Made by a program: the position numbers and the translations under genes. A stretch of DNA of 64,000 nucleotides, taken from NCBI GenBank assembly GCA_039000515.1, contig JBCFYV010000935.1, positions 57,174,346-57,238,345 on the forward strand, written 5' to 3'. Of the stretch, positions 53,389-64,000 are shown piece after piece. Position 1 is the stretch's first letter. Each line of letters starts with the position of its first letter. The stretch is from Timema cristinae (taxonomy: Eukaryota > Arthropoda > Insecta > Phasmatodea > Timematidae). Below the pieces are notes generated by a model that was not told the origin of the DNA, made no database searches, and was given only the letters and a program-made list of their open reading frames with translations.

Positions 53389-53918
53389 CCGTAGATGACA
53401 TTAAACCCAAAATATGTTTTTTATCCGTAGATGACATTAAACCGAAAATATGTTTTTTATTCGTAGATGACATTAAACCGAAAATATGTTTTTTATTCGT
53501 AGATGACATTAAACCCAAAATATATTTCTATCCGTGGATGACATTAAACCCAATATATGTTTTTATCCGTAGATGACATTAAACCAAAAAATATTTTTAT
53601 CCGTAGAGACACTAAACCCAAAATATGTTTTTATCCGTAGATGACATTAAACCCAAAATATGTTCTTATCCGTAGTAAACCCAAAATATGTATTTTATCC
53701 GTAGATGACATTAAACTCAAAATATGTTTTTATCTGTAGATGACATTAAACCCAAAATATGTATTCATACGTAGATGACATTAAACCCAAAATATGTATT
53801 TTTGTCTGTAAATTACATTAAACTCAAAATATGTTTTTATACGTAGATGACATTAAACCCAACATGTGTTTTTTATCCGTAGATGATACCAAACCCAAAA
53901 TATGTTTTTTATCCGCTC
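53389..53918. repeat. 35-bp minisatellite, about 15 units
   Basis: Unit core CGTAGATGACATTAAACC, then an A/T-rich AAAATATGTTTTTTAT. Units are 29-37 bp. One unit lacks the ATGACAT core (about 53672), and variants are scattered along the array. Confidence 0.95.
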
Positions 53919-54633
53919 TCCACATATTCACACTAATCGGGTATATATGAGGAAGGTAACATTTTAAAAATTGTAATTCTATTTCAATAAAGGGAAAGTG
54001 TAACTCACTTAGGAAAAACCCTTTTCAGTACAACCAAACGGGTTTGTAAAATCAGCCTCTTCCCACTATCGTTAAACAACAAAAGATTAGCCTGACGCCA
54101 TTTTTTTACGTAGCCAACAGTATGGGTAAAAAAAAAGATAAGATTATCTTACTAATGGATATTTAGAGCATCGTATTTCGATCGCTAGGCTCTGCCTAGT
54201 TATCTCAGGATATTGTTTATTGGTTTTTAACAATATAAAATAACGTCAGTAACTAGGATTGTTAACTTTTTTCAAATCACCTGAATAAAGGACATTGGCT
54301 AAAGGCGTAGCCAGAACATGTGATGTTTTGCGTTTGTTTGTTTGTTTGTAAAATATACCTGTCGTTATTGAATGTTCATAATATTAGTGTTAAAAAATGT
54401 TGCCATAGCTCCAGCATGATTTTTCTTTAGTGCAAGAGCTCCATCTGTGTACAAAGTTTGGGAGCCCCTGCTTTAGAGTATACCTTTTAAAAAATACGGT
54501 ATTAATAATATCTATAAAAAGTGACAGCTGCAGATCACATCACTTGACGTATGAATACATTAAAGTAAAACTAGAGTAAATTCATCACCCGAGTTTACCT
54601 GGATGACAGCTCATAAAGTTAATAGAAATAGTC
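53919..54633 (+). other. Intergenic; one hAT-like right end
   Basis: TTTGGGAGCCCCTG at about 54460 resembles a hAT terminus. No partner was found. Confidence 0.4.
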
Positions 54634-54900
54634 ACCCGCCTCGGTGGCGTAGTTGGCTAACACGCTTGTCGTGTTGTGCTCGACTGCTGAGGACGGGGAG
54701 ATCGAGGTTCGAATCTCGGTCGGGTGAACTGGGGTGGTTTTTCCTAAAATGGTTTTCCACTCTCCCTCCACGCAAATGCGGGTTCACTTACTCTAATTCA
54801 ACCTTCCCATTTCCTAATCCATTATCGTAATTAGTAGGCCTACTTAAAGCGTATAACCCTAACGGGTAGTAAGACGTGATGCTAAATATTATTATTAATA
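54634..54900 (+). mobile_element. SINE-A, best-preserved copy
   Basis: CGCCTCGGTGGCGTAGTTGG, GAGGTTCGAATCTCGGTCGG, then the full body and tail GCGTATAACCCTAACGGGTA, then TTA repeats. Confidence 0.9.
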
Positions 54901-56194
54901 TAAATAGTCCCTAATGTATCTCTACACCAACAGCATCACTTTGGACAGCTGTAATGAAAACATAATATGGTAATATATTAATGTGATAGTTAACCACAGT
55001 AATTTAGGCCAATATTATTTATATTTATTTGAGATCGGGAACAAAGCTTGTTTATCGTTTTATTACACTTAAAGAAATCATTACTCATTGCACTTTCACA
55101 AAAGGTCTAACAAATATAGTTTCAAAATGACGAGCGACGAACCTAAACCATGTGATTGATCATGATGCAAACAAGTTCTCTACAATGATCCAGACATTAG
55201 TTATAAATAACTACTTTCTAGAATCAGCTTTATGCCACAATTAAAAGTACCTCGAGCTCTATAAGTCTTGCGAAAAGCTTATAGGATTCGTGTTTAATAG
55301 CGTGCCAATCAATTCTGAGATATAGTCGGCTAGAAATAGTAAATTTACACAAACACTATTGTACGTGGATCATTTCTGATTTAACATTAATGGAGATAAA
55401 GCGTTAATAGAAGTTCCTAATACTGAACATTGTTGAAATATTAAATTCTATTTGAATAAAAACTGCATTTAAAAGGCTGTTTTTGACCATTTGAAAATGG
55501 CTTCACAGCTAAGCACTGTGTACAAATCTTCATTCTGTCATAACAGGGACATACTGTAATTATTAACAAGAAACTTTGTCGCTTTGTCCCCCATCGTCAC
55601 CGCGGAAAATTTCGAGTAATCATTCAATGAATGATGAACACTCTTAACGCTGTGATGACAGCGTCATTACGCGAGTTAAGGTCATTATTTGTTTGCAGTT
55701 ATAACCCCCAAAAATACATATTGCTTCAGTAGATATATTTAGTTTAATTTTTTACATAGAGTCATTTCAACATTTCTTGAATATCTATCATGAGCTGATT
55801 GGAATTTTAAGAGAAACATTTTAAATGAAAATAAAAAATCACAGGCAAATAATTGAATAACTGTAGTGTGGCAAAAAGTATCTATATTATATTTAACTGT
55901 AAGAGGACATAACTATAAAAGTACTCATTAAGTCGCTTTTATTGATACTTTTAACCAGGTAGTTTTGTTTTAAATTTAAACGTGAGGTTTTACTTTGATG
56001 ATGCCCCCTATATTTAAATAAACATATTTTTAGTTGAAGATATTTGTCGTGCGATTGTCCTTGTATTCAGGTTTGGTAAGACTATTTACCATTGGCTGAC
56101 ACGTTTCAGGGGGTGTTTTCCTTTTTCATATCTGTATATTACACCTCATCAGCACGTGCTCTACTATCAGGAAGACTTATTATCAGTTTTTCTT
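54901..56194 (+). other. 1.3 kb, apparently unique sequence
   Basis: Free of the SINE families. No open frame or splice-bounded exon that I can support. Confidence 0.45.
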
Positions 56195-56365
56195 TGCATC
56201 ACGTCTTACTACCCGTTTGAGGCTAAACGCACATTCACATTGATACGTTAAAAATGATAAGGAGGATAGAGTTTTCATAAATTGGCTCGTTTTTGCGTGG
56301 AAGGAGAGTGGGAAACCATTTATAAGAAAACACCCGAACGGGATTCGAGCCCTGATATCTTCGAA
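56195..56365 (-). mobile_element. SINE-A
   Basis: Reversed tail CGTCTTACTACCCGTTTGAG and B-box-like AACGGGATTCGAGCCCTG. Confidence 0.75.
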
Positions 56366-56524
56366 ACAGGTATGTTACGAGAGTTGCGTCTTAGAATGTT
56401 TAACAGTTTAAATGAATCATTTAGTATCAAAATATCCCCCACCCCCTCCCATAAGTTTCTAGACGTGTGTACTACATGTTTATATAACTAAAATAAACTT
56501 ACTAGAATAACATTTTCGGATACA

Positions 56525-56700
56525 TTAGGTTTTCCCGGAGGGGGGGCCCCGAGTTTTTTTCCCTCTAAATAGTTTTCCCCTCTACATCCACGTAAATGCG
56601 GGAACATTTTATCTCAACTATACCACCTCCTCCTTGACTCATTAATGTAAAAATCAAACAACCCGGACGAATAGTAAGGCACTGTGCATCAACAACAAAA
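56525..56700 (+). mobile_element. SINE-A, 3' part, diverged
   Basis: TCCCTCTAAATAGTTTTCCC, then CACGTAAATGCGGG and a tail remnant ACCCGGACGAATAG. Confidence 0.6.
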
Positions 56701-56859
56701 CACAACTTCTTTTAAGCTCAATCTGAGGAATTTTTGTCCACCGTGATAGGCGTGCCGGGTTTGATTTCCAACGAAGGTTAAAAATACATTCATATAAAAA
56801 TTAGTTTGTTCCACTTGTTAACTTTATGATACCCGTGGGATGGGGATAACATGGTTATA

Positions 56860-57020
56860 ATGTAAAAGGTGACAAAGAGGTTGGGGATTCGAATCTCGGT
56901 CGTGCGTACTAAGGTTTTTCCCCCTTAAATAATGTCCCTCTCTCTCTCTCCACGCAATTACAGGTACAATTAATTTAAATTCAACCTTCTTTGTCCCTAC
57001 CGCAAAGGTGTAATAATATA
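56860..57020 (+). mobile_element. SINE-A, B box and body only
   Basis: GGGATTCGAATCTCGGTCG followed by a diverged body. Tail lost. Confidence 0.65.
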
Positions 57021-57744
57021 TGCCAGAAGACTCACATGTAGAACACGAAAAACCTGGAAAATTCGGGGAGTTCCCAACCATAGAAAGTCTTACAACCTAC
57101 ATGTGTGTACAACCCAACAATGACGCAGTCGAAATTATAATAGGAAAAAGTAAACTTAGCGATAATTTGACGTCATTGGTTTTACCGGAAGTTGTGTTTA
57201 ACCTTTAATTAAACTAGGATTAAAAAAAAGTTTGTAATATGAACAATAATAATCCAATCCGTTTCTCATGTTAAACAAGACGGTAAATACTCGGGTTCGT
57301 TAAAACTAACTTCGCCTCAACAATTAATTTTCTTCGCTTCCGAGTGTGGCCTAATTGGACGTGTTGTGTGACGTAATCCAACCACATCTTGCTACCCTTC
57401 ACTGACTTGTGACGGGGTTAATGAGAGTCAGTTTTGGAACCTTGAAACCATTCAGGTTCTGCGTCAGAATAACTCCTTAATGTCAGTATATTGTAACGTG
57501 GAATGATGGGGTTTTATCGGTACGTGTGTGTCATATAGGACGACTCAATCGTACAATTATTAAGGTAGTGATTAGGATGATGCAGACAGAATGGGATAAT
57601 CCATTGGAAAACCATCCCTTTATTCCCGGGCCCTTTTATGCAGACGTTTCGTTCATACGACGACAGCGTGAAAGGGCTCTAGTAGTGTAATAAGTGTTAA
57701 GTCAACTGTGCGAGATCTGGTTGTCATATTCCCCCTTGAATTAT
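57020..57744 (+). other. Intergenic; short open frame of unknown status
   Basis: A 62-codon frame with an ATG (57020-57208) is followed by AT-rich sequence. No domain, no clear poly(A) signal. Probably chance. Confidence 0.3.
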
Positions 57745-57985
57745 ATCAGGGTTCAATCCTAGGTCCCGGCACAGATTTATCTGATTACCAAACCCTTCCT
57801 TCACCTCTGACAATACATCTTTGTGAATGTGGGGAATGCCAGGTCACCACCGTGGTTCGGATTCCACGTTAAACTGTAGGTCCTCCATTTCATCTCACAA
57901 TCACCCTACCATTACACATTAGCGTAAGTGCGTATAACCTGAACGGGTAGTAAGACGCGGTGCTAATAATAATAATAATTATTAT
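57745..57985 (+). mobile_element. SINE-B lacking the A-box end
   Basis: From CAGGGTTCAATCCTAGGTCC through CGTATAACCTGAACGGGTAG to (AAT)n. Confidence 0.85.
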
Positions 57986-58055
57986 ATCAGTAATAAATGC
58001 GTTAGTAGGTATGAAATATATATATTAAAAAAAACACTAGATTTCAAACATTTAA

Positions 58056-58440
58056 GGTGGAGTGCTAGTGAGCGTGAGTTTAGGGCATTATTTTTGCAGT
58101 TTTTACAGCACAAACATTTTTTGGCCAAAATAAATCAAATATTTCTTCTATAGAAACATAGAGTTTTGTTTTCTGCACATGCTAATCTCAACAGTTGTTG
58201 AATATCTGTCACGAGCAAAGCGGCATTTGGTGACAAACTTTTCTCTTTATTTAAAAAGTTTGTCACCAAATGCTGCCATGCTCATGACAGATATTCAACA
58301 ATTGTTGAGATTAGCATGTGCATAAAACTAAACTCTATGATTCTATAGAAGAAATATTTGATTTATTTTGGCCAAAAAATGTTTGTGCTATAAAAACTGC
58401 AAAATTAATGCACTAAACTTGCGCTCACTAGCACCCCGCA
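58056..58440. mobile_element. Palindromic MITE flanked by TTAA, copy 2
   Basis: The two halves are near reverse complements. Ends are GTGCTAGTGAGCGTGAG and CGCTCACTAGCAC, with ATGCTAATCTCAACAGTTGT and its complement internally. TTAA flanks both sides (58052-58055, 58441-58444), as after piggyBac- or Kolobok-type insertion. 385 bp, no coding. Confidence 0.85.
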
Positions 58441-58444
58441 TTAA

Positions 58445-58958
58445 GTTGTTAAAAGTGATTTATTTTATATTATTGGTTTCACTTTTTTCCTCCACGATTC
58501 GGAGAAAGTACCGTGGATGCAGCAGCCTCAACTAAATATATGTTAGATAAATGAGTGAATTCCGGTTCCTTAGTCAACTATGCAGAAAAAAAACCCACTT
58601 CCACCAATTTGGAAGACAGTGTAAAGTTAGATTTGTTCCAGTAAATGAAACTGGCCGGGTTCATCCCTTGATAGAAAAGAGCCAGAGAAAGATGGAATGC
58701 CCTAGGTCAGTGTGCTTCAACCTGAGAAACACGAAATATTTCAAAAGATACGCAACATATCACTGAATTCTATTAGTTAAAAAATAACAATTTTGGATAG
58801 TAGTAAATCTAATAAACAAATTAACGGAGCTTTTGATTAGATGTCATGGATTTTTCTGATCATTTCTTTCACTCCAATCTATTACGGCTTTTTAAAGTCT
58901 ACAACTAATACTTAATTAACATTTACAACGACCTTTTTATACCCTACAAGTTGACAAC

Positions 58959-58960
<2 letters not shown>
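58445..58960 (+). other. Intergenic, nothing firm
   Basis: CAGTGTGCTTCAACCTG at about 58709 resembles a hAT end. A 71-codon frame has no domain. Confidence 0.4.
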
Positions 58961-58961
<1 letters not shown>

Positions 58962-59013
<52 letters not shown>

Positions 59014-59052
59014 TTTTTATTATTATTATTATTTTTATTATTATTATTATTT
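58962..59052. repeat. (TTA)n microsatellite not attached to a SINE
   Basis: About 90 bp of TTA with T-run interruptions. No recognisable SINE tail on either side. Confidence 0.9.
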
Positions 59053-60469
59053 TCTCAAAGGGGTGCATTGGCCAGGCCAACGGCTTAGAAAGATATTTTT
59101 TCTAGGGGGAAGTGTTCGCTAGAAAATTGTACTATAAATTTAGTCTATTAAAGTTTGTATACCTAAATATGGCTTGTATGAATCCTACTGGGGGGGAGGG
59201 GGGGGTATATCAAATTCCAGAAGAGGTTCTGACATCCCAGACACCCCCCTTTCTACGCCCTCGGGGGCTAGGCCATGGCCCCAAACGGGTCAATCTGGCG
59301 AAGGTTTGGATGTGGCCCAACATTTCATGGCTCGAGGTTCAATCTGTATTGTGCAACAAACATTTCAAATAAATAACAGTAATTTTTTATCAAACCAAAT
59401 CTTAAACTAAATAACTATAATGATCCTTACTAAAATTAACTCTGAACATAACTAAAAAGTAATTGAGTCGGATTTTATACCGAAAGTTTACCGATACGTC
59501 TTCTGAGATCTTTTATTTAAACAACCGTTGAGAATAGTTGTGAGACAAAATTTAAAAAATGTTGTGGGGTGCATGTGACCCTCGGACCGTGGGTTGGACC
59601 ACAGTAACCAAGACCAGTGATATTTAACCAAGGGTACATGAAGAAATCTCAGGGGTACGTAATATTTATATATGTATATATTTGGTGTATGTTATTTTAG
59701 ATGTAGACTCGCTTTGGTCGTTGTGGGCTCCGCCCCCTAAACCCCCAGTGAGTGTAAACTAATGCAATTCCAGCGTTGTTTTGAACGTTGATTTATTTTT
59801 ACAATTGTATGAGTCTAGCTGTTCCATAAGTGTGTCAGAAAAATAAAAATATGTGGAAAATGTGCAAAATTTACCTAAAATAAAAAAATCTAGCTCTGAT
59901 GCAATCAATTTTTTTGATTGGTCTTACCGTTTAGCCACAAGAGGCCTCCAAAGAATGGTCCGCGCCGACTTTAAAGTTGCTCCGCAATTTTTCCCTCGGA
60001 TTAAATACTATAAGTCAGCACATAAATGGGGTATTTCGAGTGCACTTTATAAACACATCATATCGGCACAAAACTTACAAGCTGACTTAGCCCAACCCAG
60101 ACCAGACCAGAAGGTCGTGGCTCATACCACGGATTGTTATAGTGACATTGTTTTTTTTCGTAATAGTTTCTTAATATTCTGCCTAGCAAATGCGAGTACA
60201 TTTTCTCTAAATTTTATAATCCTTCTCTTCTATACTGAGAGTGTATATATGCGGATAGCCCGGAGGGATTATGTGAAGCTGGGCACACACAAAAATTTAA
60301 CCTAAGACAGCGCACCTAATACTATAATATGATTCTGGTAAAAATAAACCTTTATAAAATGCAAACTTATTTTTGCCTATAAAAATTATAACATATAATA
60401 TTAGTGTCATTTTATAATTATCGATAATATCCATAAATCACTTTACTTGACGTATGAATTAATATAAGA
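59053..60469 (+). other. 1.4 kb with hAT-like traces
   Basis: CAGTGATATTTAACCAAGGG at about 59615 resembles a hAT 5' end. An open frame of 150 codons (59853-60305) has no recognised domain and partly overlaps SINE-D-like sequence at about 60035. No host gene supported. Confidence 0.35.
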
Positions 60470-60660
60470 ACTTGTGAATGTGTGGAATGCCAGGTCGCCA
60501 CCGTGGTTCGGATTCCACGTTAAACTGTAGGTCCTTCATTTCATCTCACAATCACCCTACCATTACACATTAGCGTAAGTGCGTACAACCCGAACGGGTA
60601 GTAAGACGTGGTGCTAATAATAATAATAAAAAATAATAATAATATAATAATAAATAATAT
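60470..60660 (+). mobile_element. SINE-B, 3' half
   Basis: GTGGAATGCCAGGTCGCC to GCGTACAACCCGAACGGGTA, then AAT repeats. Confidence 0.85.
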
Positions 60661-61326
60661 TAAGAACATTGTTTTAGTAAATTTTATAGCTGTCAAAAAA
60701 GTTTCTTACCATTAAAATTTGACTGCACACACCCAGACCTAGCGTTTAGATATTTATCAATTGGATTGAGAGTAAAAATCCTCTTTGGCACTACTTGGAG
60801 TCGATCCAGGGTCCCCTTGGTTCATGGTAGACTACTCTACAGGGACAGGCTTTCAATGGAGCAGCGAGATAAAATTTTCATCTAAAGTTTAAAGGTGAAG
60901 TATCTTACGTATGCTACTTTATGTAAGTATATCTTGTGTAAAAGTTTATTATGAGACGTGTAATTAAAAAAAAAAGAAGCGAGATGTGAAATTAAAGAAT
61001 CCTCTAAATAGATTATATACATCCCCGATACTCAAAATTTGCTAGTGGCCAGGTTCCATTCCCCCAACTTCTGTCTTTAGGAGCATAAACAAAGAAATAT
61101 TATTATTTAAGTAACAATTTGACACATTAAACCCCCTTTCCTAATCATAAAATATGTTCTTACGTCTCTGCAGGCCTTGAAAATGTTGCTAAAGTATATA
61201 CACTTAGTTTTTTTATAATACATTTTTCTCGCACGTTACAATCTATTACAATAATTACCATTTAAGTACATCTTGAAATAGAAACACTTTTTATTTTCGG
61301 TGGGATTGACGTAACCCAGTTTCACC
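60661..61326 (+). other. Intergenic; tRNA-like trace
   Basis: 60780-60850 reversed contains GGATCGACTCCAAGTAG, loosely B-box-like. Not supported as a gene. Confidence 0.35.
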
Positions 61327-61560
61327 ATGACTCGTCAAATTGTCGGAACAAGTTACTCCACCGCGCTGGGAAATGAGTTTAGTTGGACAGTCGGACATTT
61401 AGTGATTCTTCTAGCCATTTATGTAACCAATGTTTTGTTTTCTTATATTATTTATAACATTTTACTTGCGATTTCTAAACACAGGATTAGAGCAACACGA
61501 AATAAAAACTATGTTAGAATTCGGGTCAGAAGAAATCAAGTCATATTAGATCAGTCTATA
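61327..61560 (+). CDS. Candidate first exon of an unknown membrane protein
   Basis: The ATG at 61327 is in a good context (TTCACCATG). The first 65 or so codons are sequence-complex, with a long hydrophobic segment (about residues 23-50: VGHLVILLAIYVTN, then VLFSYIIYNILLAI) followed by a basic stretch (KHRIRATRNK). Possible donors follow at ACTAT/gttaga and CGG/gtcaga. After 61560 the frame runs into SINE-D-like sequence. No homologue comes to mind. It could be the start of a gene that continues past the window, or chance. Confidence 0.22.
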
Positions 61561-61730
61561 GCGTGTTTGTATACTGAACTGAGGATCCCGGGTTCGATTC
61601 CAGTCATGGTCGAAAAAAACCTATCATTGGTGAAACGTGAGTTCTACCTTTCACAAGTGATTAATTTACGACTGGGTACTGTGTTAGTTTATAAGCCGTA
61701 TGCTGATATAATCAGTCGGTTGAGAAAGTG
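61560..61730 (+). mobile_element. SINE-D fragment
   Basis: B box CCGGGTTCGATTCCAGTCAT, then GAGTTCTACCTTTCACAAGT, matching the start of the body of 22105-22280. Confidence 0.55.
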
Positions 61731-61767
61731 CAAGTTCTGTACCTTAAAAATAATAATTATAAAAGGC

Positions 61768-61918
61768 TAAACCAAGACCTCCACCGTGGTTCGGATTCCG
61801 CATTACGCATTAGCGTATGTGAGTATAACCCGAAAGGGTAGTAAGACTCGGTGCTAATAATAATAACAATAATAATAATGATAATAATAATGATAATAAT
61901 CATAATAATAATAAAAAA
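61768..61918 (+). mobile_element. SINE-B, internally deleted
   Basis: CTCCACCGTGGTTCGGATTC joined to ACGCATTAGCGTATG and the tail GTATAACCCGAAAGGGTAG, then 55 bp of AAT repeats. Confidence 0.8.
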
Positions 61919-61921
61919 GGC

Positions 61922-62215
61922 TGTAGGTGACCTGGTGGTCTAGGGATAAGGTGTCGGACTTCTGTGCTGGGGATCCGGGGTTCAATCCTCAGTCCCGGCA
62001 CAGATTTATCTGATTACCAAACCCTTCCTTCACCTCTGAAAAGACGTGTATTAATCACAACTTGTGAATGTGGGGAATGCCAGGCCTCCGCCGTGGTTCG
62101 GATCCCACGTTGAACTGTAGGTCCTCCATTTCATCTCACAATCACCCTACCATTACACATTAGCGTAGGTGCGTACAGTCCAACGGGTAGTAAGACGAGG
62201 TGCTAATAATATAAA
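61922..62215 (+). mobile_element. SINE-B, full length, young-looking
   Basis: GGTGACCTGGTGGTCTAGGG, B box CCGGGGTTCAATCCTCAGTC, complete body, tail GTGCGTACAGTCCAACGGG. It sits directly behind the AAT tract of the previous copy, so it likely inserted there. Confidence 0.9.
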
Positions 62216-62459
62216 AGGCTGCACATAAATTACGTAGACCTATGCATATCAGAGGAGATAGGGGGAGGGGGGATAGTTATCGGGATGACCAAGCGTGACG
62301 AGGGGAGTCAGATAATGCTTGACCTTATATTACAATAATCATTAGTCGTATCCGGTAGCATTATGTGTTAATAAATTCCACTGCTTGCAATTAAAAACAA
62401 ATTACGACCGACTAATCGACTTCGGTCGTTGAACTTGGCGAACGCGTTTCAATAAAGAG

Positions 62460-62690
62460 CTACCCGCCTCGGTGGCGTAGTTGGCTAACGCGCTTGTCGT
62501 GTTGAGCTGGGGGTGGTTTTTCCTAAATGGTTTTCCACTTTCCCTCCACGCAAATGCGGGTTCACTTCCTTTAATTCAACCCTCCCAATTCCTAATCCAT
62601 TAGCGTAATTAGTACTTAAAGCGTATAACCCGATCGGGTAGTAAGACGTGGTGTTAAATATTATAATATTATAAATAATATAAGCGCTGT
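62460..62690 (+). mobile_element. SINE-A with B box deleted
   Basis: CGCCTCGGTGGCGTAGTTGG is followed, after GTTGAGCTG, directly by GGGGTGGTTTTTCC, so about 45 bp with the B box is missing. Intact tail GTATAACCCGATCGGGTAG. Confidence 0.88.
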
Positions 62691-62693
62691 AAA

Positions 62694-63498
62694 CAGTGGC
62701 GGCTCGTAGCTAAAATTAGTGGGGGCGCTGCTCCAGAAAATGTTTAGCCTTTGTTTTAAAATTGTGTAAAAGGAAGGAAAAAAACACGTATACCTATAAA
62801 AAGAAAATTTATTCAAGAACTTGATAAAATCATTTACAAAAAAAAAACATGTTTTACTTACTTTAACTTAAATTGTTACAGTTCAAGCTTGATCTATTCA
62901 TTTAAAAATGAAATCCATTCTTCTTGTTATAATTTGCGCAAAAAGTTAATAATTTTCTCCTTGATCCCTGTATGACAATTGAGGAAATTTTTCTCATGAA
63001 AGTACTGCAAGGCTTTATAGTCTTTCTGTTAAATAAAAGAACCGAAAAAAAAAAGAATCAAATAGAATAGCTGGAAGCAAATAATAATCTAATTCTACAC
63101 TCTTCTACACTTTATCACATTCAAGAATATGGTACACGGCTTTTAAGCACAACACACACTGAGCAAAAAATAACTTCCTTTCACCATCACGCCAGAGCCG
63201 GCACTGCGAGAGCAACAGTGCTTTTCCTACCTGGCAGGCCCATCTTCCTCCCCATCCCCTCTATGTGCGCATGCGCACAACAGTAAAACACCACTTCGCT
63301 GGCACTGTGAATCACACAGTTCCATACAAAGATTTTTGTATATTTTTCATAAACTGAGGGAGGGCTACTGAAGTACTGACATTAAGCTTAAGAAATATAT
63401 ATTGTACTACAAAAATAAAGAAAGAAGTAAGAAAAAAGAACTCATATTAAATGTTATCGATAATATCAAGTGTAAATAGGGAGTGCTGCAGTTCCGCC
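62694..63498. mobile_element. CAGTGGYGGCTCGT transposon, copy 2 (reverse of 31036-31772)
   Basis: The left end CAGTGGCGGCTCGTAGC and interior match copy 1 reversed, including TTTAAAAATGAAATCCATTC. The right end stops at GCAGTTCCGCC, where a reversed SINE-A begins. The outermost 20 or so bases seen in copy 1 are lost. Confidence 0.8.
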
Positions 63499-63736
63499 AC
63501 GTCTTACTACCAATTCGGGTCATACCCTTAAGTACTAATTACGCTAATGGTTTAGGATTGGGGAAGTTGAATTAGAGGAAGTGAATCCGCATTAGCGTGG
63601 AGATAGAGTGGAAAACATTTAGAAAAATTATGCCAGTTCACTCTATCGAGATTTGAACCTCAATCTCACCGTCCCCGGCAGCTTAGCTCAACACGAAACT
63701 AGCGCGTTACCTAACTACTCCACTGAGGCGGGTCCA
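63497..63736 (-). mobile_element. SINE-A
   Basis: Reversed tail CGTCTTACTACCAATTCGGG, body and head ACTCCACTGAGGCGGGT. Inverted relative to 62460-62690. Confidence 0.88.
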
Positions 63737-63881
63737 TATGAATGTTATGACAGGTCCTAACAAGTCGGTGCTGGAAAATACATGGCTTGAGTAAAAAACT
63801 GACTAAGACACAGGGGATATAAAAAATGTATGGTATAGACAGTCCCTAATAATAATAATAATGATATAGTAATGGAAGGCA

Positions 63882-64000
63882 GTTCCGCCCTTAGGGGGGT
63901 GCAGGGCCCCACGCTTCCTTAGGGTGACAGAATGGACGAAACAAGTTGCGGTGGGAAATTTCTGGCTTGAACGCTCATTTATAGGCTCCTGTATAGCGAA
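63882..64000 (+). mobile_element. Possible DNA-transposon left end, cut by window
   Basis: CAGTTCCGCCCTTAGGGGGG followed by GTGCAGGGCCCCACGC looks like a hAT-type terminus. The other end is outside the window. Confidence 0.35.

Noticed and set aside
54640..54730. tRNA gene at the SINE-A head
   Set aside because: Clear A and B boxes, but the sequence recurs about 24 times with the same body and tail. It is a retroposon promoter.
57020..57208. 62-codon ATG frame
   Set aside because: Too short, no recognisable motif, SINE remnant immediately upstream.
59853..60305. 150-codon frame as a hAT transposase or host gene
   Set aside because: No BED finger or hAT dimerisation motif recognisable; part of it overlaps SINE-D-like sequence.

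Overview
This is an intron-rich, AT-rich, repeat-saturated animal genome segment. Several signs point to an arthropod, probably an insect: a Jockey-type non-LTR retrotransposon with a CCHC gag, an HTH (DUF4817-like) transposase fragment, several tRNA-headed SINE families, and LINE C-termini of the kind common in insect genomes. I cannot name the species. Nothing prokaryotic, no CRISPR array and no true tRNA or rRNA gene is visible.

Layout. (1) About 950-29502, plus strand: fourteen exons of FANCM, the Fanconi anaemia DNA translocase. They run from helicase motifs V-VI through the MHF-binding region, a 2.2 kb low-complexity central exon, a conserved acidic block, a nuclease-dead ERCC4 domain and a C-terminal (HhH)2. 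The N-terminal helicase half lies upstream of the window. (2) 29503-37090: an intergenic stretch of LINE, SINE and hAT-like remnants. (3) 37091-40332, minus strand: a two-exon centrin-family EF-hand gene. (4) 41589-42244, minus strand: a single-exon PLD6/Zucchini (mitochondrial phospholipase D, piRNA factor) gene with an apparent single-base frameshift near its end. (5) 43385-46070: a decayed Jockey element. (6) 46071-64000: no recognised host gene. This stretch is dense in SINEs and holds a hAT-type element with a perfect 8-bp target duplication, a 35-bp minisatellite, a TTAA-flanked palindromic MITE and a composite of inverted SINEs around a DNA transposon.

How it fits together. FANCM (replication-fork and crosslink repair), centrin (centriole/nuclear export) and PLD6 (piRNA/mitochondria) have no evident common pathway. 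The cluster is ordinary eukaryotic neighbourhood, not an operon. The recurring novelty is in the repeats. Two SINE families with different tRNA-like heads share the same 3' tail, which carries an ACCCG-AA-CGGGT inverted repeat and ends in an (AAT)n tract. At least six long foldback or palindromic structures are also present.

Caution. Four places in three exonic contexts need a single-base insertion or deletion to restore frame (FANCM 13965-13967, about 14365-14367 and the exon 13/14 join; PLD6 41658-41665). Two lie in short homopolymers and the PLD6 one in a T/A run. This looks more like residual assembly error than gene decay, but I cannot decide from sequence alone. Exon boundaries are my own, from splice dinucleotides, phase and remembered family similarity. 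No search was run.
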